Shown in pieces: positions 26,017 to 35,344 of a stretch of 64,000 nucleotides of DNA. The notes beneath the pieces were generated by a model, which saw only the letters and a list, made by a program, of their open reading frames with translations, was not told where the DNA came from and did not search any database. Every line of letters starts with the position of its first letter. The stretch's first letter is position 1. Origin of the DNA: Aquimonas sp041395245 (GTDB lineage: Bacteria > Pseudomonadota > Gammaproteobacteria > Xanthomonadales > Xanthomonadaceae); the NCBI GenBank assembly GCA_041395245.1, contig JAWLAY010000005.1:248001-312000 (forward strand), read 5' to 3'. The position numbers and the translations under genes are program-made.

Positions 26017-26949
26017 TCAGAATGGCAATCGCAGCAAGGGTGCGGGCAGGCGCTCGGAGGTCACCCAGATGGCGCGTTCATGGGCATCAAAGCAAAGCGC
26101 CTCGGCTTGCGGCAACCAGCCGAAATCGATTCGACGTGGATCACGTTGCACCGCATCGGCCCACTCTTCACCGTTGTGCCGCTCGTAGAGATAAACGCGT
26201 TGATAGGTCAGCACGGCAAGCCAGCGCCCGCTGGGATCGATGTCGACGGCGGTCACCTGGGCACGATAGCGTCCGCTGGGCGTTGCTGAAGACAGCGCCT
26301 CGACCGTCGGTTGTTCGATTCCAGCCAGGGTGGCGATCCGCCGTGGTTCGGTCCTGTCGATTCGAGGCGCGTTCCAGTCCGGCAAGGGTAGTGACCAGAG
26401 TTCTGCGGGTACGCGCTTTTTGCTGATCAGCAGGATTTGGCGATGCGGCGCGTCGACGGCAAGGGCTTCGACATCGCGCGGGCCATCAGGCCAATTGAAC
26501 GTCCTTTGCCATGCGACGGGCAGGGTTGCCGTATCGTCGAAGGACGCCGGTTCGCGGACTGCGACCAGACTGACGTCACGGCGCGTGCCGCCATTGTCGC
26601 CGGTATCCGCAATCAACAGGCCCGCGACCCCATCGAGAACGAAGCTCGCCATGTCCTCCCAGTCGCGCGGTGTGGCGCCAGTGATGAGGACACTTCCCAC
26701 CAACTGACCTTCTGGCGTGATCCGGAACAGTTGCGCGCCGCTGCCGCTGTCGTTGTGCAGCCAGAATGACTCCCGGTCGCCGCGATGGGCGCGGGCCATT
26801 CCGCTGATTTCCTGCAGTGACTCCTGCTGGATCAAGGCGCGCAGTTCCGCCGCATACGTCGCTCCCCACGTTGCACCGTACAGGGCGAGCATTCCCAGCA
26901 TGCGGCAGATTGTTTGGCGAGCGAATCGCATTCCGATCAGGGCGTTCAT
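26017..26949 (-). CDS. Exported beta-propeller-like protein
   Basis: A protein of about 310 residues with a hydrophobic N-terminal export signal (MLGMLALYGATWGATYAA). The rest shows repeated beta-strand blocks with ISGMA, WLHNDSGSGAQLFRI, RDWEDMASF, IADTGDNG and DVEALAVD. The DWEDMA and DTGDN motifs recall esterase-like/SdiA-regulated propellers, some of which bind calcium. The function is unknown. The start is uncertain (ATGs at 26949 and 26931; a frame continues to 27000). It is divergent from the sigma-factor gene, with only about 50 bases between. Confidence 0.75.
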   Translation of the reverse strand: MNALIGMRFARQTICRMLGMLALYGATWGATYAAELRALIQQESLQEISGMARAHRGDRESFWLHNDSGSGAQLFRITPEGQLVGSVLITGATPRDWEDMASFVLDGVAGLLIADTGDNGGTRRDVSLVAVREPASFDDTATLPVAWQRTFNWPDGPRDVEALAVDAPHRQILLISKKRVPAELWSLPLPDWNAPRIDRTEPRRIATLAGIEQPTVEALSSATPSGRYRAQVTAVDIDPSGRWLAVLTYQRVYLYERHNGEEWADAVQRDPRRIDFGWLPQAEALCFDAHERAIWVTSERLPAPLLRLPF

Positions 26950-26998
26950 CGAAGTTTTCAATGCTGACGTATCATCCCACACGGCTTGGAGCGGACAC

Positions 26999-27577
26999 AT
27001 GAGCGAAAGCGCGAGTGGGCAAACGCGAGAGGAACTGACACGCTGGTTGCGTGCCTGGAGTGCCGGGGACGAGTCCGCTGCCGAGCGCGTTCTCGAAATG
27101 GTCTATGGCCGTGTGCGGCAGTTGGCCGCGCACAGGCTTCGTCTGGCTGCCGGTGGCGGTGGAATCGAGCCGACCGAGTTGGCCAACGAACTGGTGATCA
27201 ATCTTCTGCAAAGCGACGTAGATTGGGTTGACCGCGTGCACTTTTTTCGCACCGTCGCGGTGGCGATGCGAAATCTGCTTTCTGACATGGGCCGACGCTC
27301 GCTTGCAGACAAGCACGGAGGCGGACAGGTGAGGGTCACGCTCAGTGCTGCCGAATCCGAACCGGCGCCGCACAATCAGGATGCCGACGTCCTGCATGAA
27401 GCACTGACCGAGCTGCGTCGCAATGATCCCCGCAAGGCCGATGTCGTCGAGCTGACCTATCTGGTCGGCCTGGATCACGAACAGGTGGCCAAGGTGCTCG
27501 ATGTTTCATTGGCCACCGTCAACCGCGACCTGCGTTTTGCCCGTGCCTTCCTGCGTGATCGTCTTGAGGACGGATGA
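26999..27577 (+). CDS. ECF-type RNA polymerase sigma factor
   Basis: A 192-residue ECF-like sigma factor. Region 2 includes ELANELVINLLQSD and VHFFRTVAVAMRNLLSDMGRR; region 4 includes DVVELTYLVGLDHEQVAKVL and VSLATVNRDLRFARAFLRD, a clear DNA-binding helix-turn-helix. It resembles the TIGR02999 group often paired with a serine/threonine kinase or TPR protein. No kinase or anti-sigma gene is adjacent. The ATG has GGAG upstream. A longer frame from 26717 is rejected because it runs through the divergent gene. Confidence 0.87.
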   Translation: MSESASGQTREELTRWLRAWSAGDESAAERVLEMVYGRVRQLAAHRLRLAAGGGGIEPTELANELVINLLQSDVDWVDRVHFFRTVAVAMRNLLSDMGRRSLADKHGGGQVRVTLSAAESEPAPHNQDADVLHEALTELRRNDPRKADVVELTYLVGLDHEQVAKVLDVSLATVNRDLRFARAFLRDRLEDG

Positions 27578-27606
27578 GCGCGGCGCTCTGTTGACCGTCG
27601 ATTCGC

Positions 27607-28806
27607 TCAGCGTTTGAAGCGCGGCCGCATCTCGTGTTCGAGGTAGCCGATAACGTCGTAGGCATTCACCACATCGATCACTTCGTTCATGCCTGCATTG
27701 GCGAGCTTGGCGATCTCGTGCAGCGGCATCAATCCGCGCATCATGACCGAGGACACGCGGAACGCGACAGGGTAGTCGCGTGCCAGTTCCAGATAGCGTG
27801 TCAGACGGAAACTGCCGCCGGGATCGAGCTGCGCACTAAGTTGGCCGCCCGAGCCGAGGTAACGAATCAGCCAACGCAGGCGGGCCAGCGGTTTGGCGGG
27901 ATACATTTCGCGATAGCGCCCGAGATCCATGCGGGTCACGGATTTGAACTGGTTGCGTGGCAGTCGCTGCAATGCGTAGAGCTCCAGCCCGGACAGATCG
28001 GCCGGTGAGTGATAGACCTTTTCCACCGGGTCGATCACCAGCAGCGGCAGACCGCTCCATTCAATGACTTCCGCTGCGCCGAGCAGCGGGCCATCGAGAT
28101 AGTCCGACAGCGGATAGCTTCGATCATCCGCGACGGCCTGTCGCCGCAGCGTCGGGTCGATGTTTGGATCGCCCAACTGGGTCTTGCGCAACAGCACCCG
28201 GTCTTCCGTCAGGTCGATCTTGGCGTGCGTGCGGGCGGTCGGGCTGTCGGTGTATTCGATGGACGTGTGCGTATCCAGCGCGTGCGGGACGATGGCCTCT
28301 ACCGTGTTGGCCATGGGGTCACGCTTGAACAGGGCGTCGTAGTCTTCCTGTATCTGGCGCGGTGTCGATGCCGTTCCGCCAGACGCGAACGCGCTGGCGG
28401 CGCCGGGTATGTGTGCGTCATTGAGGTCGAGGTCGAAGAAGCTCTCGCCCTGCGACACGATGACGGGCGCCGGCTTGGTGCTCGGCACGGCTGTCTCGGC
28501 GGGCACCAGGGTATTCAGCATTCGCACCAGCGCATCCAGCTTGATCGGCCGTCGCAATGCCCAGTCCGGCCCGTCCTCCACACCGAGATCCACCACACTG
28601 ATGAACACCTGCTGTGCTTCCAGTGCGGCATCGCGCGCGGCTCGACCCAACGAGGTTTCCGGATCCACCAGCAGCACATCGGGTGGCTCGGAGTCGCTGA
28701 TTCGCCAGCGTGACTTTAGTTTTCCGCCCGCCATGCGCAGCAGCAATCGCAAGCGCGCGGTTTCGTCCTCACTGCCACCGATGTAGTCGATAATCCGTTC
28801 GCTCAT
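27607..28806 (-). CDS. Unknown protein with receiver-like N-terminus
   Basis: A 399-residue soluble protein that I do not recognise. Its first 100 residues resemble a degenerate response-regulator receiver: VLLVDPET sits where a phosphoacceptor strand would be, and RRPIKLDALVRMLNTL resembles the final KP-loop and helix. The middle is low in motifs. The last 60 residues are helical (LPLHEIAKLANAGMNEVID-like), possibly a winged helix. ATG 28806 is chosen; the frame extends to 28956 with poorly conserved sequence. It is divergent from the GT41 gene and converges on the sigma factor. Confidence 0.7.
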   Translation of the reverse strand: MSERIIDYIGGSEDETARLRLLLRMAGGKLKSRWRISDSEPPDVLLVDPETSLGRAARDAALEAQQVFISVVDLGVEDGPDWALRRPIKLDALVRMLNTLVPAETAVPSTKPAPVIVSQGESFFDLDLNDAHIPGAASAFASGGTASTPRQIQEDYDALFKRDPMANTVEAIVPHALDTHTSIEYTDSPTARTHAKIDLTEDRVLLRKTQLGDPNIDPTLRRQAVADDRSYPLSDYLDGPLLGAAEVIEWSGLPLLVIDPVEKVYHSPADLSGLELYALQRLPRNQFKSVTRMDLGRYREMYPAKPLARLRWLIRYLGSGGQLSAQLDPGGSFRLTRYLELARDYPVAFRVSSVMMRGLMPLHEIAKLANAGMNEVIDVVNAYDVIGYLEHEMRPRFKR

Positions 28807-28926
28807 GCGCGCATGCCCGTCCAGGGTTGGCGGAAACTGTGATGCAGTTCTGCTATCTAACACAGTCCTTTCAAGATTCGCACCAACCCGAATGCAATCC
28901 CCCGTTGGGACACCATTGTTTACCAG

Positions 28927-31044
28927 ATGACCAGAACCGAGCTCCCCCGATCTCAACTGATAGCCGATGCAAAACGCGCGTTGACGGATTCACCTCGCGT
29001 GGCCATTGCGATGGCCGAACAGCTCCTGCGGCGAAGTCCTGCCGACGACGAGGCTTGGCTGATTCTGGGCAATGCCGGATTGCAGGCTGGCGAGTTAGAT
29101 CGCTCGGTTCGCGCCTTCCAGACGTTGCATGATCGGCATCCCGAAGCGGAGCCGCTGCGGCGTGGACTGGGCATGGCACTCAATTCGCGTGGTGTACAGC
29201 GGCGCAAGACCGGCGATGAGCACAACGCGCTGCTGGACTTTGCGGCCGCGATCCAGGTTTTTCCCGCTCATCCGCAGGCGGCATTCAATGCCGCGCTGTG
29301 TTCGACCGCGTTGGGCAATCGCAGCGAATCACGGCGCTGGCTCGATCATCATCTGGTTCATCAGCCCGAGGATCGGGAAGCACAGTGGCTGTGGTTTGAC
29401 AGCGTCGACACGGCGAGGCTGGATACGGCGCAACTGCAACGCTGGCAGCATCTGTTGCGTCAGCCATTCGATGGCGTGGACGGTGCCCTGCGTGCCCGCG
29501 TATTGGCGCGATTTGGAACGCTCGATCAGGTGCTGGATGCGTGGGCGACGTGTGATGCGCCGCAACGGTCGCGCATTGGCTTTGGGGTGGGTGATCAACT
29601 TCGGCAACGCAACGAAACCGATGCGGCGCGCCGCATTTTTGCCGCCACCGCTGCCAGTGCCGAAAAGCCGAGCGTAAGAACGCTGCTCGCGGCGGCGATG
29701 ACGATGCCGGTGCTGCCGGATTCGGCCGCCCAGATTGCCGAGTGCAGGGCGGCGGCAGGGCATGCGCTGGGCGAGTTAAGTGAGCGATTTGGTGATCACG
29801 ATGTGCGCGACCTGCGCTTGCAGGATCTCGCTTGGAGCAATTTCTACCTCGCTTACCACGGCGCGGACGATCTGCCGTTGCAGTCGGCGTATGCGCGACT
29901 GTTGCAGGACCTGACAGCACGCGCGTGGCCGGCCTGGCAACAGGCTCCGAAAGTCCGCCGGGCTCGCAAGGTGGTGCTGCTGTCCTCGTTCTGGCGCGAC
30001 TGCACGGTGGGCGCGTATTTCGCTGGATGGATCGACTGGCTGCGTGCGGCAGACTTCGAGGTTGTGGTTTATCAGCTTGGCCCACAACGTGACGAGATGA
30101 CCGAGCGGACGTTTGCACGCGCCAGTCGCGGGGTGTTCTGGGACGAATCGCAGAGTCTGGAGTCCCTGGTCGAAGCGATTCGTGATGAACAGGCCACGTT
30201 GCTGATCTATCCCGAATTGGGCATGGATGGCCGAATTTTCCCTTTGGCTGCGCTGCGTCTGGCACGCAAACAGGTGGTCGCGTGGGGGCATCCGGTGACG
30301 ACGGGATTCCAGACGCTGGACGGCTACTTCACCTGCGCCGACATGGAGCCGGAACACGCGTCGACACACTACAGCGAGCGCCTGCTGCCGCTGCCCGGGC
30401 TGGGTGTCGCGTATTCGCGTCCGTCGATGCCGACCGCGCTGACTCGGGAGTCGCTGGGCTTGCCGATCGACGAGCCGCTCCTGCTGATGCCGCAGTCGTT
30501 GTTCAAAGTGCACCCGGAGATGGACGCCGTGTTGGCCGATGCCTTGCTGGCCAGTCCACGGGCGCGTCTGGTTCTGTTTGATTTGTTGCCAGCGTTCCGT
30601 CAGCCATTCGAGGGCCGACTGCGGCGCGCATTTGATGCGCGCGAAGTCGATCCGGAGCGCGTGCTCTGGCTTCCGGGCTGTGATCGTTCCCGCTACCTGC
30701 AGGTCAACATGGCGTGTGATCTCATGCTGGACAGCCTGCACTTTTCCGGCGGCAACACGAGTCTGGATGCCTTGCAGGCGGGTTTGCCCGTGCTCAGTTC
30801 CGAAGGGCGTTTCATGCGAGGTCGGCAAACGGCGGCCATGTTGCGCAGGCTGGGCGTGGCCGATCAGGGCTGGCTGGCGGAGTCCGATTCGTGGGCGACG
30901 CGCTTGCCCGAGCTGTTGAGACCTGATTGCCTGCAGGCCGCGCGCGGGCAGGTGGCATTGCACCTGGATGGCCTGTTTGATGCGGAGCCCGCGCGACGCG
31001 CCTGGTTGAACTGGATTGAACTGCTTTGCGAGGACTCAACGTGA
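28927..31044 (+). CDS. TPR protein with GT41 (OGT/SPINDLY-like) domain
   Basis: A 705-residue cytoplasmic protein. The N-terminal 300 residues are helical, TPR-like repeats (AWLILGNAGLQAGELDRSV, and others). The C-terminal part is a GT41 glycosyltransferase: SSFWRDCTVGAYFAGWI, WGHPVTTGFQTLDGYF, LLMPQSLFKVHPEM with the likely UDP-contacting Lys, and LDSLHFSGGNTSLDALQAG. Bacterial members add GlcNAc or other sugars to proteins such as flagellins or adhesins; the target here is unknown. Its stop overlaps the GNAT start (GTGA). Confidence 0.88.
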   Translation: MTRTELPRSQLIADAKRALTDSPRVAIAMAEQLLRRSPADDEAWLILGNAGLQAGELDRSVRAFQTLHDRHPEAEPLRRGLGMALNSRGVQRRKTGDEHNALLDFAAAIQVFPAHPQAAFNAALCSTALGNRSESRRWLDHHLVHQPEDREAQWLWFDSVDTARLDTAQLQRWQHLLRQPFDGVDGALRARVLARFGTLDQVLDAWATCDAPQRSRIGFGVGDQLRQRNETDAARRIFAATAASAEKPSVRTLLAAAMTMPVLPDSAAQIAECRAAAGHALGELSERFGDHDVRDLRLQDLAWSNFYLAYHGADDLPLQSAYARLLQDLTARAWPAWQQAPKVRRARKVVLLSSFWRDCTVGAYFAGWIDWLRAADFEVVVYQLGPQRDEMTERTFARASRGVFWDESQSLESLVEAIRDEQATLLIYPELGMDGRIFPLAALRLARKQVVAWGHPVTTGFQTLDGYFTCADMEPEHASTHYSERLLPLPGLGVAYSRPSMPTALTRESLGLPIDEPLLLMPQSLFKVHPEMDAVLADALLASPRARLVLFDLLPAFRQPFEGRLRRAFDAREVDPERVLWLPGCDRSRYLQVNMACDLMLDSLHFSGGNTSLDALQAGLPVLSSEGRFMRGRQTAAMLRRLGVADQGWLAESDSWATRLPELLRPDCLQAARGQVALHLDGLFDAEPARRAWLNWIELLCEDST

Positions 31045-31541
31045 CCAAGCTGTCTGATGCGATCATTCGACCGATCTGCCGTGATGACGACATCGCCGTC
31101 GCCCGGCTCATCCGGTGCGTGATGCCGGAGTTCGGTGCAGACGGCCCCGGTTTTGCGATTCACGATCCCGAGGTCGATCACATGAGCGCTGCCTACGGGA
31201 ATCCGGGTTGCGCCTACTACGTCGTTGAACAGGACGGGCGCATCGTTGGCGGTGCGGGCATCGCACCCTTGCAGGGCAGTAGCGATGCCATCTGCGAACT
31301 GCGCAAGATGTATTTCCTGCCCGAAGCCCGAGGTCGTGGCATCGGTGCGGCGATGATGGAGGCGTGCCTGAAGGCCGCTCGTACGATGGGCTATCAGCGC
31401 TGCTATCTGGAGACGCTGACCGGCATGGATGCGGCGCAGCGTCTATACGAGCGCAGTGGTTTCCAGCGCCTGTGCGCGGCCATGGGAGAAACCGGCCATT
31501 TCGGCTGCAACCGTTTCTACATCAAGGAGTTGTCGTCGTGA
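31041..31541 (+). CDS. GNAT family N-acetyltransferase
   Basis: A 166-residue acetyl-CoA-dependent acetyltransferase. The fold is indicated by VVEQDGRIVGGAGIAPL, LRKMYFLPEARGRGIGAAMM (the acetyl-CoA loop RGRGIG) and CYLETLTGMDAAQRLYERSGF. The substrate is not predictable. It starts with a GTG that overlaps the GT41 stop and ends overlapping the hutI start, so the three genes are translationally coupled. Confidence 0.9.
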   Translation: MTKLSDAIIRPICRDDDIAVARLIRCVMPEFGADGPGFAIHDPEVDHMSAAYGNPGCAYYVVEQDGRIVGGAGIAPLQGSSDAICELRKMYFLPEARGRGIGAAMMEACLKAARTMGYQRCYLETLTGMDAAQRLYERSGFQRLCAAMGETGHFGCNRFYIKELSS

Positions 31542-32758
31542 GTGGCGCCGACCTCCAGCTTCTGGACAACGCACGAATCGTCACCCTGCAGCCGACCACG
31601 GGCTACGGGTTGATTGATGACGGCGCCTTGCTGGTTCGCGGCGAAACCATCGCTTGGGTCGGTCGTCGCGATGAATTGCCTCGGGAAATCGTCGGCGATG
31701 CGCAGCGGATCGATTGCAGCGGACGCTTGCTGACACCGGCATTGATCGATTGCCACACGCATCTCGTCTATGCGGGTGATCGTGCCAACGAATTCGAATG
31801 GCGACTGCAGGGCCGCAGCTATGCAGAGATTGCTCGATCCGGCGGCGGCATCCTCTCCAGTGTGCGGGCAACGCGTGCGGCCAGTGACGAGATGCTGTTG
31901 CAGGCGGCGTTGCAACGGTTACAGCAGTGGCTGGTCGACGGTGTTGGAACGCTTGAGATCAAATCCGGCTACGGGCTGGATCGGGACAATGAACTGCGCA
32001 TGTTGCGGGTGGCGCGGCGACTGGCCGAATGCAGCGGTTTGCAGATTCACACCACGCTGCTCGCGGCGCATGCCCTGCCACCGGAGTATGTGGATCGGGC
32101 GGACGACTACATCGAGCTGGTTTGTGGCGAGATTTTGCCCGCCGCCGTGGCGGAAGGTCTGGCCGATGCGGTGGATGCCTTCTGTGAGGGCATCGGTTTC
32201 AGTCTGGCGCAGACGCGACGGGTGTTTGAAGCGGCGAAACAGCTTGGGCTGCCGGTCAAGCTGCATGCCGAGCAGTTGTCGGATCAAGGTGGTACCGGTT
32301 TGGTGGCGGAGTTTGGCGGCCTGTCTGCCGATCACATTGAATACAGTCGAGCCGAGCAACTCGCGGCTCTCGCGGCCTCGGGTGGAGTGGGGGTTCTGCT
32401 ACCCGCGGCGTTCCTGTGCCTGCGCGAAACCCGCGTGCCCGACATCGCTGCGATGCGTGCCTGCGGACTGCCGATGGCGGTGGCCACGGATCACAATCCA
32501 GGCACGTCGCCCTGTCTGTCGTTGCGCTATGCGATGAATCTGGCCTGCACGCTGTTTCGTCTGACGCCGGAGGAAGCGTTGCGTGGCGTCACGGTGCATG
32601 CCGCCAAGGCCTTGGGTCTGACTGATCGTGGTCAGTTGCGTGCAGGACTGCGTGCGGATCTGGCGTTGTGGGATCTGCAGCATCCCGCCGAGCTGAGCTA
32701 TTGGATGGCCGCCGCGCCGGTGCATCAACTTTGGGTGGGTGGACGCCGTTTGCGCTGA
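31538..32758 (+). CDS. hutI: Imidazolonepropionase
   Basis: Hydrolyses imidazolone-5-propionate to formiminoglutamate in histidine breakdown. The 406-residue amidohydrolase has the metal pair in TPALIDCHTHLVYAGDR, a substrate Arg in FEWRLQGRSYAEIA, the metal His in LHAEQLSDQGG and the Asp in ATDHNPGTSP. The start is a GTG overlapping the GNAT stop. The remaining hut genes are not in the window; coupling to GT41 and GNAT genes is unusual. It converges on hslR. Confidence 0.95.
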   Translation: MSGADLQLLDNARIVTLQPTTGYGLIDDGALLVRGETIAWVGRRDELPREIVGDAQRIDCSGRLLTPALIDCHTHLVYAGDRANEFEWRLQGRSYAEIARSGGGILSSVRATRAASDEMLLQAALQRLQQWLVDGVGTLEIKSGYGLDRDNELRMLRVARRLAECSGLQIHTTLLAAHALPPEYVDRADDYIELVCGEILPAAVAEGLADAVDAFCEGIGFSLAQTRRVFEAAKQLGLPVKLHAEQLSDQGGTGLVAEFGGLSADHIEYSRAEQLAALAASGGVGVLLPAAFLCLRETRVPDIAAMRACGLPMAVATDHNPGTSPCLSLRYAMNLACTLFRLTPEEALRGVTVHAAKALGLTDRGQLRAGLRADLALWDLQHPAELSYWMAAAPVHQLWVGGRRLR

Positions 32759-32771
32759 GCGGGTGCGTGGT

Positions 32772-33185
32772 TCACCAGGCGTCGAAGTCGCCCAGTGCCT
32801 GAATCAGTCGGCGAGCGCGTTTGTCGGGCTTGCTGGCGGGTGGCTGGTAGCCCGCCCGTGCGGCGGCGCGTTCGGCCATCGCTTGCATTCTTTTCGCACG
32901 CGCTTCGTCGGCTTCGTGGTACAGCGTTTGTGCCACGCTGGCCGAACCACGCTTGTCCGCGAGGCCGCGCACTTCCACCTCAAACACTTCGTCGCCGCGT
33001 TGAATACGCAACGCATCGCCGACGCGAATGGATCGCGAGGCTTTGCAGGCTTGCCCGCCGACCATTACGCGGTGCGATTCGATTTGCAGTTTCGCCAGCG
33101 AGCGCGTCTTGAAAAAGCGCGCCGCCCATAGCCAGACATCCAGACGGATGCTGGCCACGGACGCGCTCTCCTGGCCCGAATTCAC
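32772..33185 (-). CDS. hslR: Heat-shock protein 15 (ribosome-associated)
   Basis: Hsp15 binds free 50S subunits carrying nascent chains during heat stress. The 137-residue protein has an N-terminal S4 RNA-binding domain (RLDVWLWAARFFKTRSLAK, then VGDALRI) and a basic C-terminal tail (KPDKRARRLI). It begins with a GTG that overlaps the htpG stop (GTGA), so it is co-translated with htpG from the heat-shock promoter. Confidence 0.93.
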   Translation of the reverse strand: MNSGQESASVASIRLDVWLWAARFFKTRSLAKLQIESHRVMVGGQACKASRSIRVGDALRIQRGDEVFEVEVRGLADKRGSASVAQTLYHEADEARAKRMQAMAERAAARAGYQPPASKPDKRARRLIQALGDFDAW

Positions 33186-35077
33186 GCGGCCTTTAGCAAC
33201 AGTGCGTTGACGCGCTTGATGAAGCCCGCCGGATCATCCAGCGGCGCGCCTTCGGCAAGCTGCGCCTGTTCGAACAGCACCAGCGCCAGCGATTCGCGCT
33301 CGACATCATCGGTCAATGCATCGAAGCGCTTCAGCAACGGATGGCCGGGATTGATTTCCAGGCTTGGCTTGGCAGTCGGAACCTCGTGCCCCGCTGCACG
33401 CATCAGTCTCTGCATGTGCAGGGCCATGTCGTATTCCTCCAGCACCAGGCAGGAGGGTGAGTCGGTCAGGCGACTGGACACGCGTACATCGTTGACCTTG
33501 TCACCCAGCGCGGACTTGAGCGCTTCGATCGTGCTTGCCGCCGCCTTCACCGCCTCGTCGTGCTTGGCTTTGACCTCGGCAGCGTCCGGCAGGTCGCCGA
33601 GATCGAGATCGCCTTTGGCGATGTTCTTCCACGGCTTGCCATCGAACTCGCGCAGATAGCCCGCCATCCATTCGTCAATCCGCTCGTGCAACAGGATGAC
33701 CTCGATATCGCGTGCCTTGAGTGCTTCCAGTTGCGGGCTGTTGGCCGCCGCATTCCAACCATCGGCGCTAAGGAAGTAGATCGCTTTCTGGCCGGTCTTC
33801 ATGCGGGAGACATAGTCTTCCAACGAGAAGCGTTCCTCGGCGTTACCGCTACGGGTGGTGGCAAAGCGCAGCAATTTGGCGATGCGTTCCTGATTGCTGA
33901 AGTCTTCCGCCGCGCCTTCTTTCAGGACATTCCCGAAGGCGGCCCAGAACTGCGCGTACTTGTCCTTGTCCTCGCGTGCCAGTTTGTCGAGCAGGTCGAG
34001 CACGCGGCGGGTGAGGGCAGATTTCAGTTTCTCGACCTGACGGTTGTTCTGCAGCAGTTCGCGACTGACGTTCAATGGCAGATCGTCGGAATCCACCACG
34101 CCGCGCACGAAGCGCAGGTAGGCGGGCAGCATCTGTTCGGCCGCATCCATGATGAAGACGCGCTTGACGTAGAGCTTCAGTCCTTTGCGCTGATCGCGAT
34201 CGAACGCGAAATCCAGTGGCGCCTTGGCAGGCAGGAACAGCAGGCTGGTGAAGTTCTGATTGCCCTCGACGCGGTTGTGGGTCCAGCTCAGCGCCTCGCC
34301 GAAGTCATGGCTGATGTGCTTGTAGAAGGCCTGGTATTCCTCGTCCTTGATGTCGTTCTTGGGCAAGGTCCAGAGTGCAGCGGCCTGATTGACGGTTTCC
34401 ATCTCGCCGCTGCCTTCGGCACTGTCGTCGTCCGCATCCTTGGCGGGTTTGGGCAGACGGATCGGAAAGCCGATGTGGTCGGAGTATCGCCGGATCAGGC
34501 TGCGAAGGGTCCAGTCATTGAGGAATTCGGACTCGTCTTCCTTCAGGTGCAGGATGATGCTGGTACCGCGTTCCGCGCGTTCGGCCGGTTCCAGCGTGTA
34601 GGCATCACTGCCGGTGGAGGCCCAGCACCAGGCCTCGCTGCTGCCGGCGCGACGACTGATGACTTCGATGCGGTCGGCGACGATGAAGCCCGAATAGAAG
34701 CCAACGCCGAACTGACCAATCAGCTGGGCGTCACCTTTCTGCGCTTCGCTGAGTGCCGCCATGAACTGCTTGGTGCCGGACCGCGCAATGGTGCCGAGGT
34801 TGTCGATCAGCTCCTGTCGGCTCATGCCAATGCCCAGGTCGCGAATTTCCAGGGTGCGGGCGTCCTTGTTGGGGATCACATCGATGCGCGGATCACCATC
34901 GACGCCCAGCAGGTCGACGTTCTGCAGTGCTTCGAAGCGCAGCTTGTCACAGGCATCCGAGGCATTGGAGATCAATTCGCGCAGGAAGATCTCCTTGTGC
35001 GAATACAGCGAATGGATCACCAGCTTGAGAACTTCACTGGTTTCGGCTTGAAAACGATGGGTTTCGGTCTGGCTCAT
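33182..35077 (-). CDS. htpG: Hsp90 chaperone HtpG
   Basis: ATP-dependent dimeric chaperone. The 631-residue protein begins MSQTETHRFQAETSEVLKLV and has the Hsp90 ATPase motifs LRELISNASDACDKLR, DLGIGM, and QFGVGFYSGF, then the middle domain around LFLPAKAPLDF and a C-terminal dimerisation region. ATG 35077 is chosen over an upstream frame to 35542. A consensus sigma-32 promoter lies 55–85 bases upstream. The hslR gene follows with an overlap. Confidence 0.97.
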   Translation of the reverse strand: MSQTETHRFQAETSEVLKLVIHSLYSHKEIFLRELISNASDACDKLRFEALQNVDLLGVDGDPRIDVIPNKDARTLEIRDLGIGMSRQELIDNLGTIARSGTKQFMAALSEAQKGDAQLIGQFGVGFYSGFIVADRIEVISRRAGSSEAWCWASTGSDAYTLEPAERAERGTSIILHLKEDESEFLNDWTLRSLIRRYSDHIGFPIRLPKPAKDADDDSAEGSGEMETVNQAAALWTLPKNDIKDEEYQAFYKHISHDFGEALSWTHNRVEGNQNFTSLLFLPAKAPLDFAFDRDQRKGLKLYVKRVFIMDAAEQMLPAYLRFVRGVVDSDDLPLNVSRELLQNNRQVEKLKSALTRRVLDLLDKLAREDKDKYAQFWAAFGNVLKEGAAEDFSNQERIAKLLRFATTRSGNAEERFSLEDYVSRMKTGQKAIYFLSADGWNAAANSPQLEALKARDIEVILLHERIDEWMAGYLREFDGKPWKNIAKGDLDLGDLPDAAEVKAKHDEAVKAAASTIEALKSALGDKVNDVRVSSRLTDSPSCLVLEEYDMALHMQRLMRAAGHEVPTAKPSLEINPGHPLLKRFDALTDDVERESLALVLFEQAQLAEGAPLDDPAGFIKRVNALLLKAA

Positions 35078-35132
35078 GGGCGTTTGTCCGAGGCATGAAG
35101 TGGAGACAGGCGCTGTGCGCGCGTGGCCGGAC

Positions 35133-35161
35133 AGATGGAGTTCGAAGCAGGACTTTTCAAG
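35133..35161 (-). promoter_or_regulatory. Sigma-32 heat-shock promoter of htpG–hslR
   Basis: On the minus strand CTTGAAA (35155–35161) is followed after 14 bases by CTCCATCT (35133–35140). The consensus is CTTGAAA, 11–16 bases, CCCCATNT, so the -35 is perfect and the -10 has one mismatch. The downstream genes are known heat-shock genes, which supports the call. Confidence 0.8.
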
Positions 35162-35344
35162 CTGCCGTTGCCCGCTTTTCGTGTTCCATGCAGTGAAACG
35201 TTGCAGCGTGATGTCGTCTGGAAGATGGGAAGTCGCTACATCGAACGGCAACCTGCATGGCGCGGTGGTCGTTTCGCAGCGTGTGTTGCGGCAGTCTGGC
35301 CTCAAAAGCGCGCTGGTGGCGGCGCGCTGGCTTTGGCCGTGGTC

